Of a stretch of 64,000 bases of DNA, positions 15,288-24,201 are shown one piece after another. Both the position numbers and the translations under genes were made by a program. Below the pieces are notes generated by a model. That model was given only the letters and a program-made list of their open reading frames with translations, was not told where the DNA came from and did no database searches. Source of the stretch: Saprospiraceae bacterium UBA2329 (GTDB taxonomy: Bacteria > Bacteroidota > Bacteroidia > Chitinophagales > Saprospiraceae); NCBI GenBank assembly GCA_002344975.1, contig DDUV01000094.1:29514-93513 (forward strand), in the 5' to 3' direction. Numbering within the stretch: the first letter of the stretch is position 1; each line of letters starts with the position of its first letter.

Positions 15288-17798
15288 ATGAGTTATTTCA
15301 ATGAATTTTTGCAGACATGGCGGGGCTTCTTCAATCAATGGAAAAGCCGCATCGTTGCCAAATGGGCCGATTTCAAAACCCGTTATCCGCGCTGGGCTTT
15401 GGCCGTCAAAGCAGGGGCCGGGCTGGGTGTATTTGGCTTCGCTACGCTCATGGCCATTGTTTTTATGGTATATATGGAATGGCTGGGGCCTTTGCCGACT
15501 TATGGCGAACTGAAGGGCATTCGGAACAACACCGCCTCCGAGGTTTTTTCGGAAGACAAGGTGCTGTTGGGCAAGTATTACAAAGAAAACCGCGTCAACG
15601 CGTCCATTTCTGAAATTTCTCCACACATCGTGGAGGCGCTCATTGCCACCGAAGACTCCCGCTTTTTCCGCCACAGCGGCATTGACTTGCGCGCTTGGGT
15701 GCGGGTGTTGGTGCGCACCGTATTACTGTTCGACGAATCGGGCGGCGGTGGAAGCACGCTCAGTCAGCAATTGGCCAAGAACCTTTTTCCGCGACGCAAG
15801 TATCGCCTGCTTGGTACGGTTATTAATAAAGTGCGCGAAATGTTCATTGCCCGGCGATTGGAACGCACCTACACCAAAGAAGAACTGCTGAATTTGTACC
15901 TCAATACCGTGCCTTTCAGCGAAAACACCTTTGGAGTAAAAGTGGCGGCGCAGCGCTTTTTTGCCACTACGCCCCAGAAAATCAAGATCGAAGAAGCAGC
16001 CACCCTCATCGGCACCCTGAAAGGCAACACCATTTACAGCCCGGTGCGCCACCCAGAACGCTGCCTCCAACGTCGCAATACCGTTCTCAATCAGATGACC
16101 AAATACGGCTATTTGGAACAGTCCGTTTGTGACTCGCTCAAAACCCTGCCGCTGGAACTGAAATATTTTAAAGAAGGCGCCGATCAGGGATTGGCCACCT
16201 ACTTTCGGGAGCATCTGCGATTGGAATTGGAGCAAATTCTGAAAGACCACAAAAAAAAGGATGGAACGCCCTACAACCTCTATACCGACGGGCTGAAAAT
16301 TTACACCACCATCAACTCCCGGATGCAAGAACACGCCGAAACCGCTATGCGCGACCACCTGTCTCGCCTGCAAACGGAGTTCCTCAAATCCTGGGGTAAA
16401 AAAGGCCCCTGGAACGACCCCAAGCTCCTGCAACGAGCCATGAAACAATCGGATCGCTATAAAGCGCTCAAAGCAGAAGGCGTATCGGACAAAGAAATTG
16501 AGAAGATTTTCAATACGCCCGCCAAAATGAATGTCTTCGATTGGGAAGACAAAGAAGAACTCCGGGAGATCACGCCGATGGATTCCATCAAACTGCATCT
16601 TGCTCTTCTTCAGGCTGGCTTCTTAGCTATGGAACCCCAAACCGGCATCATCCGTGCCTGGGTGGGCGGCATAGACTTTGAATTTTTCAAATACGATCAC
16701 ACCAAATCGCGGCGGCAGGTGGGCAGTACGTTCAAGCCCATCGTGTATGCCTCTGCGCTGATGAACGGCATGTTGCCCTGCGAATACACCGAAAATATGC
16801 TGACCATGTACGAAGCGTACGACAACTGGGAGCCTCAAAATTCGGATGAAAAATACGGCGGAGCTTATTCTATGGAGGGCGCTTTGGCCAATTCCGTCAA
16901 CACCGTGGCCGTAGAGGTGCTCATGCGCGCGGGCGTCAACAACGTGCGAATGCTGGCCCAGGACATGGGCGTCAGCAGCGATGTTCCGCGCGTGCCGTCC
17001 ATCGCATTGGGCACTGCCGAAGCCTCTCTGCGCGAAATGCTCACTGTATATGCTACTTTAGCGAACAATGGCCGCCGCCCGCTGATTCACTATCTGGACC
17101 GCATCGAAACCGCCGACGGCAAAGTGTTGGAGAAGTTCGGAAGACCCGATCCCGGCGCGTTCCGGCAAGTGGTGCCCGCTGAATACGCCGGCATGGTGAC
17201 GCGCATGTTGCAAACCGCCGTCAACGAAGGCACGGGCAGCCGCCTGCGCTCGGAATTCGGCCTCACCGGCGATATTGCAGGCAAAACCGGCACTACTCAA
17301 GACAATACCGACGGCTGGTTCATCGGCTACACACCGCGTTTGGTGGCCGGAGCCTGGGTGGGCGCCGAGCTGCCGCAGGTGCGTTTCAGATATACCTCGC
17401 AAGGGCAGGGCGCTCGCTCTGCGCTGCCGATATGGGGCCGGTTTATGCGCAAAGTGGTCAACGACGGCAACCTGCAAAGATGGAGAGGCGGCGCCTTTAC
17501 CCCACTGCCAGATACCATTGCCGCCATGATGGACTGCCCCTTGTACTTGGATGAAATGCCCGTGGACGGCTACATGGTACGCGACAGCGCCACACTCGGC
17601 ATCCTGCTGGAAGAAATGATGGAAGGAGAAGGGCCGGCCATGAAAATCAGGTCTCGCCGCGATGGAGAGACGGAAGAGGAATATCAGGCATATTTGCAAA
17701 AACAACTCGAAAAGCAGCGCCGCAGAGAAGAAAAACAGGAATCCAGAAAAGACCACTGGAGCGAGACTTTGTTTGGGAAGAAAAAGGAGAATCAATGA
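15288..17798 (+). CDS. mrcA: Penicillin-binding protein 1A (bifunctional transglycosylase/transpeptidase)
   Basis: An 836-residue class A PBP that polymerises and cross-links peptidoglycan. A short cytoplasmic segment and one membrane helix (~40-66) are followed by the GT51 domain: EDSRFFRHSGID with catalytic E122, then GGSTLSQQLAKNLF. The transpeptidase domain has STFK with nucleophile serine near residue 480, SVN as the SxN motif, and KTGTTQ near residue 665. The C-terminus is a charged, Arg/Glu/Lys-rich tail (~770-836). Length and order are normal for the family. A TAnnTTTG promoter is just upstream. Confidence 0.95.
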   Translation: MSYFNEFLQTWRGFFNQWKSRIVAKWADFKTRYPRWALAVKAGAGLGVFGFATLMAIVFMVYMEWLGPLPTYGELKGIRNNTASEVFSEDKVLLGKYYKENRVNASISEISPHIVEALIATEDSRFFRHSGIDLRAWVRVLVRTVLLFDESGGGGSTLSQQLAKNLFPRRKYRLLGTVINKVREMFIARRLERTYTKEELLNLYLNTVPFSENTFGVKVAAQRFFATTPQKIKIEEAATLIGTLKGNTIYSPVRHPERCLQRRNTVLNQMTKYGYLEQSVCDSLKTLPLELKYFKEGADQGLATYFREHLRLELEQILKDHKKKDGTPYNLYTDGLKIYTTINSRMQEHAETAMRDHLSRLQTEFLKSWGKKGPWNDPKLLQRAMKQSDRYKALKAEGVSDKEIEKIFNTPAKMNVFDWEDKEELREITPMDSIKLHLALLQAGFLAMEPQTGIIRAWVGGIDFEFFKYDHTKSRRQVGSTFKPIVYASALMNGMLPCEYTENMLTMYEAYDNWEPQNSDEKYGGAYSMEGALANSVNTVAVEVLMRAGVNNVRMLAQDMGVSSDVPRVPSIALGTAEASLREMLTVYATLANNGRRPLIHYLDRIETADGKVLEKFGRPDPGAFRQVVPAEYAGMVTRMLQTAVNEGTGSRLRSEFGLTGDIAGKTGTTQDNTDGWFIGYTPRLVAGAWVGAELPQVRFRYTSQGQGARSALPIWGRFMRKVVNDGNLQRWRGGAFTPLPDTIAAMMDCPLYLDEMPVDGYMVRDSATLGILLEEMMEGEGPAMKIRSRRDGETEEEYQAYLQKQLEKQRRREEKQESRKDHWSETLFGKKKENQ

Positions 17799-18209
17799 AG
17801 GGACGGAGCAAGTCCGTTTGATGAGGTATCCCCGGTGCTTTAGTGCAGTGTAAATTAAATTTCCGTGTTTAGTAAAGGAGTGATTGCGGGCTGTGGCTTG
17901 GTGCGGTCACTCCGTCACCACCCCGGAAAAAGAAAACACTCGTAAATCACAATGCACTGAATGTGATTTTTTTAAAAGTAAGCCCTATTTCTGATATTAA
18001 ATACAAGTAATTGATTGTCAGTGTTTTGGAATTTAAAACATGTTGTGCTATTCGATTACAAACGGCTACAAACGGCTACAAACGACATTAAACGTTTATT
18101 ATACGACTATCGGAAACCCCGCCCCACAACTTTGCAGCGTCGTTCGGTTCAACCAATTCCCGGCGGCAGAAAGCAACCTTTTTCTTCAACTTTTCAAAAA
18201 CATTAAGTC
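17799..18209. other. Intergenic region with palindromic repeat and short direct repeats
   Basis: This 411-bp stretch contains the second palindromic element (17842-17960) and a direct repeat, ACAAACGGCT repeated two and a half times at 18058-18084. A weak -7-like CAACTTTG at 18127-18134 may serve the first SSB gene. No gene seen. Confidence 0.6.
17842..17960. repeat. Palindromic element (MITE-like), degenerate copy 2
   Basis: The left end AGTGCAGTGTAAATTAAATTT and the right end with TAAATCACAATGCACTGA are imperfect inverted repeats. The inner text TTTAGTAAAGGAGTGA resembles the inner arm of the copy at 14021-14134. It lies downstream of the PBP1A gene. Confidence 0.5.
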
Positions 18210-18539
18210 ATGAACAACTTGCGTAACCGCGTACAACTCATCGGCAACCTTGGCCGCGACGTGGAAATTAAATCCTTGGACAACGGCCGCTCTATGGCCC
18301 GTGCCAGCATCGCCACCCGCGAAGTATATCGCAACGATGAGGGCGAAAAAAACATTGACGTGCAATGGCACAACCTCGTAGCCTGGGGCAAAATGGCCGA
18401 AATGATGCACGTACTCTGCAAAAAAGGCAAAGAAGTAGCTGTGCAGGGCAAGCTCACCCACCGCATGTACGAAGACAAAGACGGCGTGACCCGCTACACT
18501 TCCGAAATCGTCGTCAGCGAATTTATGCTCATCAATTAA
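18210..18539 (+). CDS. ssb: Single-stranded DNA-binding protein (short form, no acidic tail)
   Basis: A 109-residue OB-fold SSB. Family text is clear: NRVQLIGNLGRDVEIK at the start, WHNLVAWGKMAE in the middle, GKEVAVQGKLTHRMYEDKDG before the end. It stops directly after the last OB strand (VSEFMLIN). It lacks the Pro/Gly-rich linker and the acidic C-terminal tip that SSBs use to recruit partner enzymes. It binds single-stranded DNA but probably does not recruit the usual replisome partners. A paralog follows 112 bp downstream in the same direction. Confidence 0.93.
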   Translation: MNNLRNRVQLIGNLGRDVEIKSLDNGRSMARASIATREVYRNDEGEKNIDVQWHNLVAWGKMAEMMHVLCKKGKEVAVQGKLTHRMYEDKDGVTRYTSEIVVSEFMLIN

Positions 18540-18651
18540 TCACAGCTTGCAGTAGCTGCATGCTGTTCGATACGATCTCCGTATGAAACCGCCTGCTGCC
18601 TACCGCACACCGCCTACTTTTTTCCTTCACTCCATTAAAATCTTTTCAATC

Positions 18652-18981
18652 ATGTCCACCATTAGAAACAGTGTAACGCTCATCGGCCACTTGGGCCGCG
18701 ACCCCGAAATCCGCAACTTTGAAAGCGGCAAATCGAAGGCTTCTTTTTCCTTGGCCACCAACGAAACCTACCGCACGGCAAAAGGCGAATCGGTAACCAC
18801 CACGCAATGGCACAACTGCATTGCTTGGGGCAAAACCGCCGAACGCCTGCAGGAAAACCTCAAAAAAGGCAAAGAGGTGTTGGTCAAAGGCAAGCTCACC
18901 TACAACAGCTACGAAGACAAAAACGGGGTAAAGCGCATCAACCCGGAAGTAGTGATAGAGGAGTACTTCGTGATGAATTGA
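18652..18981 (+). CDS. ssb: Second single-stranded DNA-binding protein, tandem paralog without acidic tail
   Basis: A 109-residue OB-fold SSB, starting at ATG 18652 (MSTIRNSVTLIGHLGRD). A farther upstream ATG would add 23 residues encoded by repeat-like intergenic text. It aligns end to end with the upstream SSB (WHNCIAWGKTAE, GKEVLVKGKLTYNSYEDKNG) and likewise ends at the last OB strand with no acidic tip. The pair has diverged well beyond a recent duplication. Whether they mix in one tetramer is unknown. Confidence 0.93.
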   Translation: MSTIRNSVTLIGHLGRDPEIRNFESGKSKASFSLATNETYRTAKGESVTTTQWHNCIAWGKTAERLQENLKKGKEVLVKGKLTYNSYEDKNGVKRINPEVVIEEYFVMN

Positions 18982-19066
18982 CGTTGCAGCGGGGCAGGCT
19001 GCTCTTAGCGAGTGGCTTGCCCCGCTATATACACATTCATGATATCACATATCAACCCGCGCCTCT

Positions 19067-20110
19067 ATGTCTTCTAAAAAGCCCAAAGCTCCCGACACAG
19101 GAAACGTTTATGACCGCATTTTCAAGCAGGTAATGGAAGATTTGGCCCTTACTATTTTGGGGCGATTTCACAACCTGCGCATCACACATTTGCAGCGGCT
19201 GCCTGAAAAAATGCACACCACCACCCAGCGAGAAGCTGATTTTCTCTGTGAAGTGGTGGATGAAAACAGTAACAAATTTTTGCTTCACATAGAGTTTCAG
19301 AGTGCCCTCGACCGGAACATGCTCGCTCGAATGCAGGAATATCATGGAATTCTGGCTCGTAAGTATAAACTGCCCATTCGCCATTTTGTGTTCTATTTTG
19401 GCGATGAACCGGGGCCAATGCCCTCACAATTAGAACCAGAAATGGTTTTCACCGGCTTCGAGTTGTTGGATTTCAAAACCATTGACTACAGGGAGTTGTT
19501 GAATTCAGACACAGGCAAAGAAGTGATTTTGGCTATTTTGGCAGACTTCAAAAACACTCCCGCCGATGCCATTATCCGGCTCATTATCAGCAAACTTCGA
19601 CAGGTAAGCCACAGCGAGCAGGAATTAAAAAGTAGTCTCAACCAGTTGACAATATTATCCAGACTCCGTAAATTGGAGGCCGAAACCATACAAACCGCAT
19701 CTGCTATGCCGATTACCATAGACATCAAACAGGATTACCTTTACAACAAGGGTTTGGAAGAAGGTAAACTCGAAGGCAAACTCGAAGGTAAACTCGAAGG
19801 CGAGGCTAAAGGCAAACTCGAAGCCAAGATGGTCGCCATTATAGAAACGGACATGGAACTACTTTGCCGTATGGCTAAGGAAAACATCTCTTATGACCTT
19901 ATGCGCCGCCTCAGCGATGTGCCGGAGCCGTTTCTGGCAGCTTTCCGTACTGCCTGGTCTGCCGACAAGGCGGATGTACTTCTGGCTTTGGTTGCGCAGG
20001 CACATGAATTTTCCAGCATCGCCAATATCCATCAGCATATAAGGGACGCGTTAATCGGTTTCGGTATTCCGAAAGAAGAAGCTATGACGTATCTGGAAGG
20101 CGTGGTGTAA
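19067..20110 (+). CDS. Rpn/PD-(D/E)XK nuclease family protein (transposase-31-like)
   Basis: A 347-residue protein of the Rpn (recombination-promoting nuclease) / PDDEXK transposase-like family. The nuclease core includes READFLCEV and LLHIEFQS, supplying the acidic D and the ExQ of the active site (~45-75). The phrase FGDEPGPMPS and the block around residues 120-200 are typical of the family. Residues ~231-248 hold tandem GKLE units encoded by a 12-bp DNA repeat (19765-19810). Such proteins are often found in variable multicopy families in mobile regions. No partner gene or terminal repeats are seen. Confidence 0.8.
   Translation: MSSKKPKAPDTGNVYDRIFKQVMEDLALTILGRFHNLRITHLQRLPEKMHTTTQREADFLCEVVDENSNKFLLHIEFQSALDRNMLARMQEYHGILARKYKLPIRHFVFYFGDEPGPMPSQLEPEMVFTGFELLDFKTIDYRELLNSDTGKEVILAILADFKNTPADAIIRLIISKLRQVSHSEQELKSSLNQLTILSRLRKLEAETIQTASAMPITIDIKQDYLYNKGLEEGKLEGKLEGKLEGEAKGKLEAKMVAIIETDMELLCRMAKENISYDLMRRLSDVPEPFLAAFRTAWSADKADVLLALVAQAHEFSSIANIHQHIRDALIGFGIPKEEAMTYLEGVV
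19765..19812 (+). repeat. 12-bp minisatellite coding GKLE repeats
   Basis: Consecutive units of the form GGTAAACTCGAA, about four in a row with one interruption, lie inside the Rpn-like gene. They add or remove four residues per unit without a frameshift. Confidence 0.8.
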
Positions 20111-20237
20111 TTTAAAAAATTCATTCCCCTTTCATTATGAGTATGTTCTCTGTGTGCCAATTTCGTTAACGTTTAGAAGCTAAAAAACCAAAGCAGGTGC
20201 TGTGCCGTTCTGTTGGCACACAAATTTGGTCCCGTCT

Positions 20238-21869
20238 ATGCAAATCTTCACGCGATTTTTATTGAGCCTCCTGATTTGGAGTGCCATTGGCCTTGCCCAT
20301 TCCGCCGCTTCCGATGTAAGGAATGACGCCATTCCCGGCGAAATCATCGTTCGCTTTCAGCCCTCTGCCGAGGTGGAAGACGTACTCGAAGACCTCGGCG
20401 CCCGATTCGGCACGCCCTTGGTCGTCAAACAAACACTCAGCAAGCGCCTCCGCATAGAACTGCTGGGCTTCGATCCTGCCCGCCTGCCCGCCGCTGCGCT
20501 TTTTGAAGCCTTGAAGCGCCGCCCGGAGGTACATTCTCTGCAATGGAATTACCCCATCGAGTTCAGAGAAACGCCCAATGACCCGCTCTTCGACAGGCAG
20601 TGGGACCTGGCTCGCATCGGGCTGCCCACCGTGTGGCAGGAAACGACCGGCGGACTAAGCGCGCGCGGCGACACCATCGTCATCGCCATTTTGGACAGCG
20701 GCTTCGATGTGAACCACGAAGACCTGCTGGAAAACATTTGGTACAACCGCTTTGAAATTCCCGGCGACGGTATAGACAACGACAACAACGGCTACATTGA
20801 CGATGTGCAGGGTTGGAATTTTGCAGCCAATTCGGCTACGCATACCCGTGGTGCTCACGGTACTTCGGTAGCCGGTATCTGTGGGGCGAGAGGCAACAAC
20901 GGCATCGGCGTCACTGGTGTCAATATGGAGGTACGGCTCATGTTGTTCACCATGCTTTCTGTGGGCAATGCCATCGCCGCGTATGATTACGTCGTAGAAC
21001 AACGCAGCCGGTACAACGCGACCAACGGAGCGCAAGGCTCTTTCGTGGTGGTCACCAATGCTTCCTGGGGGCAGTCCCGCGTTTTTTGCACGCAGCAACC
21101 CGTTTGGGCAGCCATGCTGGATGAACTGGGTGAGACAGGCATCCTCACTGCCGCCGCCGTTTCCAATGAAAACTTTGATGTGGAGATATTGGGAGACATG
21201 CCGGCTACCTGTCCCACCGACTTTCTAATCAGTGTGTTGAATACCAATCAGGAAGATCGCAAACACCAAGGCTCTGCATTTGGCAGCACTTCGGTTGATC
21301 TGGGCGCGCCGGGGCATGGCACATTTACCGTATTATTGCAAAACGAATACGGCGAGTTCGGAGGCACCTCCGCAGCTACTCCGCATGTCAGCGGCGCCAT
21401 TGCCCTGCTGTACAGCCTGCCCTGTTTAGACTTAGCCACATCGGCCATCAGCCGCCCCGCCGAAACCGCGCTGTATATGCGCAGCGTCATTCTCAACGGC
21501 GTGGACCCGCTCTCCGACCTGACCAACAAAACCGTCACCGGCGGCCGCCTCAATGTGCGCAATTCTATGGAAATCATTCGGGCCGACTGCTCCACGCAGC
21601 CCGGTCCGCTGGCCTTGCTCAAAATGGTTCCCAACCCGGTGAGCGAGCAATTGATCATTACTTACGAAGCGCCCGATTATGAACCTGCGTACCAAATTCG
21701 TATTTTTGACGCTTTAGGGCGTTTGGTGCTGAGCAGAGATGTGCGACCGCCGAGGTTTGGAGAGAAAACCCAACAAATTGACGTGCATAGTTGGCCCGCC
21801 GGAGTATATTTTATCACCCTCGCGCATGGCGAACAACTCCTTACACAGCGATTTGTGGTGGCTCACTAA
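20238..21869 (+). CDS. Subtilisin-like serine protease (S8) with type A T9SS tail
   Basis: A 543-residue secreted protease. The start at 20238 gives the signal peptide MQIFTRFLLSLLIWSAIGLA. A propeptide (~25-115, IPGEIIVRFQPSAEVEDVL) precedes the S8 domain. The triad is D153 (ILDSGFD), H207 (HGTSVAG) and S378 (GGTSAATPHVSG). Residues ~460-543 are a sorting tail (MVPNPVSEQLIITYE ... GVYFITLAHGEQ). The protein is therefore exported by the type IX system to the surface or medium. It is complete, with all catalytic residues. Confidence 0.93.
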   Translation: MQIFTRFLLSLLIWSAIGLAHSAASDVRNDAIPGEIIVRFQPSAEVEDVLEDLGARFGTPLVVKQTLSKRLRIELLGFDPARLPAAALFEALKRRPEVHSLQWNYPIEFRETPNDPLFDRQWDLARIGLPTVWQETTGGLSARGDTIVIAILDSGFDVNHEDLLENIWYNRFEIPGDGIDNDNNGYIDDVQGWNFAANSATHTRGAHGTSVAGICGARGNNGIGVTGVNMEVRLMLFTMLSVGNAIAAYDYVVEQRSRYNATNGAQGSFVVVTNASWGQSRVFCTQQPVWAAMLDELGETGILTAAAVSNENFDVEILGDMPATCPTDFLISVLNTNQEDRKHQGSAFGSTSVDLGAPGHGTFTVLLQNEYGEFGGTSAATPHVSGAIALLYSLPCLDLATSAISRPAETALYMRSVILNGVDPLSDLTNKTVTGGRLNVRNSMEIIRADCSTQPGPLALLKMVPNPVSEQLIITYEAPDYEPAYQIRIFDALGRLVLSRDVRPPRFGEKTQQIDVHSWPAGVYFITLAHGEQLLTQRFVVAH

Positions 21870-21987
21870 GGGGCGATAAAAAAATAAAATGGTCATTTTC
21901 GCCAAAGGATTAGATAAGCAAATGTTTCATTTTAAGTGTCTTATCTAATTATTTGGCCTAAAGAAAATGAACATTTATTTTTGCCCC
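21870..21987. repeat. Long imperfect palindrome between genes
   Basis: A 118-nt stretch folds on itself. The ends GGGGCGATAAAAAAATAAA and TTTATTTTTGCCCC pair, as do internal GATTAGATAAG and CTTATCTAATT, and CCAAA with TTTGG. It lies right after the subtilase stop and may act as a transcript end, or be a MITE-type remnant. Confidence 0.65.
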
Positions 21988-22036
21988 ACTACTAATGCCG
22001 TGCCTGGCGCCCGATTCACCAACGACTTCCTTGCTT

Positions 22037-24187
22037 ATGAATGTGCGACTCCTCTTGTCTTTGCTGATGTTTTGTTTCGCAGCCGGCGCTTTGTCGGCAC
22101 AGGGTTCTGCCGCTGATTTGAAAAAGCGCGCGCGCGATTTCCTCAGTCAGGGGAAATACACCGAAGCCAAAGCGGTGATCTCTAGTTCGAGAGAACTGAC
22201 CCGAGACGACAAAGAGGGCCGGTTCCTGCTGGCGGTGGCCAATTACCACCTCAATCTGTTGGACGAATCATTGCAGCAACTGCGGGCATTGGGCGATCAG
22301 GACCGCTACCCGTTCCCGGAATGCCGCCTGTATCTCGGCAAGATTTATCACGCCCGGCATGAGTTTGCCGAAGCCGGCCGGCAGTACAAAAAGTATCTCA
22401 AAACCCTGTCGGCTTCCAGTCCGCTCCGGCGTGCCGTTTGGAACGAAGTAAAGCGATGCAACAACGGTATGGAGTTGCAATTCAAAACCTCGCCTGTATT
22501 TGTAGAAAATCTCGGCGCTCAAATCAATTCCTCCGACGACGAGTTCGGCCCCGTGCCCAGCCCCACTTTCATGGATCGCCTGTACTTTTCCTCCATCCGA
22601 AAAGGCAACGCAGGCGGCCTGCGCGATGAACGCGGCAACCCCGACGACCTCAAGGGGCGCTATTTCAGCGACATGTTTTCAGCCCGGCTCTCCGGTGGCC
22701 AATGGGGGCAGGTTCAGGCGCTGCCGTACCATCTCAACAGTCCGCGCCATGAAGTGCTGGCCGACATCAATGCGCTGGGCAATGCCATGTTTTATTTCAA
22801 AGGATTGTCTTTACAAAAGGGTGAAATTCTGATAGATACGTTCCGGCAAGGAGGTGCTTCGGTACTTACTTCCGATCCCTTCATCGGGCCGCTGAACCCA
22901 TTGGAGGGCGAGGTCTCGTTCCATCTGTTCAACGACACGCTGCTCATTTTTTCCAGTGCGCGGGCGGGCGGTTTCGGCGGCTACGATTTGTACCGATCTT
23001 CCAAAATCAACGGTCGCTGGAATACACCGGAAAACCTGGGGCCGGAAATCAATTCCGCTTTTGACGAAACTACACCCTGCCTGCTCCGCGACGGGCGCAC
23101 GTTATTTTTTAGTTCCAACAACAGCTCCGGCAGCATCGGCGGCATGGATATTTTCAAAAGCGTCTGGAACCCGCGCATCAAGAAGTGGGCGGCGCCCGAA
23201 AACCCAGGTATTCCGATCAATTCCGCTGCCGACGACACCCATTTTCGCCTCTCTCGCGACGGCTTCACGGCATTTTTTGCTTCTTCCCGAAAAGACGGCT
23301 TCGGCATGAGAGACCTCTATGTGGCTTATTTTAATGACTTCCTCGAATTGGAACCGATGACGACAACTACATATACGCCGCCACAACCCGCTCCCAACGT
23401 AACGACGGGTACGCAGCGCATAGCCGTTTCCGAGCCGGTTTCCGTAACGGTAGTACCGGCCAAGACGACTCCCGCGGTGCAGGAAGAGCAGCCTCGCGCG
23501 GCAGCTACATGGCCTGTATTGAAAAAGGCCGAACTGCTGAAAACCGACGGCAACGCACACGCCGCGGCCATCAAAGCCGCTGCCGACTACTTGAAAGCCA
23601 ATCCTGCGCTGCGGCTTTCACTGACTGCTTTTGTGAACAGCCCGGAGGCGCCCGGCGCAGCGCTGTTCAACGGAATAGGACATGCCGAGGCCGCCGCCGC
23701 CCGAATGGTTCGCATGGGGGTATCGCCCGACCGCATTTTTGTGAGAGCCGCTTCAGCAAAATGGGACGAACCGACAGCAGGAGCCAGCGTCCTCCTGATG
23801 CGCTGGACCCCGGAGTCGGGCCAAAGTGCGCCGGAGTATGTGTCGCTGCAAAAGCAATTGCCTCAGGCAGTTTATAATGCCGCATTGGAGGCCCCGCTGC
23901 TGTACAAGGTGCAGGTGACCTCCTTGAAGAGCGCCTACGCTGGCGATCTGTTGACCAAATTCCCTGACGGCATGGTGGAAAAAAGCCACGGCGTTGACTT
24001 TTATCGCTATACGCTCGGGGCCTTTACCACCTTCTCCGCCGCCGACCAGTTCAAAAAACAATTGGCGGCACGCGGCCAAACCAATGCCTTCATCACGGTG
24101 TATGTGCATGGATTCCGCACAGAGCGCTCAGCTATTCAAAGTTATGTGAGCGATTTCCCTGATTTGAGAAATTATTTGGGGAACTGA
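22037..24187 (+). CDS. PorE-like TPR/PD40 repeat protein with SPOR-like C-terminus
   Basis: A 716-residue exported protein (signal peptide MNVRLLLSLLMFCFAAGALSAQ from ATG 22037). Residues ~25-140 form TPR-like helices. Residues ~160-430 are PD40/WD40-like propeller blades, repeating the pattern 'INSAFDETTPCLLRDGRTLF'. A Pro/Thr-rich linker follows. The next ~110 residues resemble a degenerate OmpA-type domain, and the last ~80 (LLYKVQVTSLKSAYAGD to the end) look SPOR-like. PorE and PomW-type proteins with this layout anchor T9SS parts to peptidoglycan. A role here is inference, since the OmpA motif is incomplete. Confidence 0.7.
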   Translation: MNVRLLLSLLMFCFAAGALSAQGSAADLKKRARDFLSQGKYTEAKAVISSSRELTRDDKEGRFLLAVANYHLNLLDESLQQLRALGDQDRYPFPECRLYLGKIYHARHEFAEAGRQYKKYLKTLSASSPLRRAVWNEVKRCNNGMELQFKTSPVFVENLGAQINSSDDEFGPVPSPTFMDRLYFSSIRKGNAGGLRDERGNPDDLKGRYFSDMFSARLSGGQWGQVQALPYHLNSPRHEVLADINALGNAMFYFKGLSLQKGEILIDTFRQGGASVLTSDPFIGPLNPLEGEVSFHLFNDTLLIFSSARAGGFGGYDLYRSSKINGRWNTPENLGPEINSAFDETTPCLLRDGRTLFFSSNNSSGSIGGMDIFKSVWNPRIKKWAAPENPGIPINSAADDTHFRLSRDGFTAFFASSRKDGFGMRDLYVAYFNDFLELEPMTTTTYTPPQPAPNVTTGTQRIAVSEPVSVTVVPAKTTPAVQEEQPRAAATWPVLKKAELLKTDGNAHAAAIKAAADYLKANPALRLSLTAFVNSPEAPGAALFNGIGHAEAAAARMVRMGVSPDRIFVRAASAKWDEPTAGASVLLMRWTPESGQSAPEYVSLQKQLPQAVYNAALEAPLLYKVQVTSLKSAYAGDLLTKFPDGMVEKSHGVDFYRYTLGAFTTFSAADQFKKQLAARGQTNAFITVYVHGFRTERSAIQSYVSDFPDLRNYLGN

Positions 24188-24201
24188 GAGGGGAGTTATT
24201 C

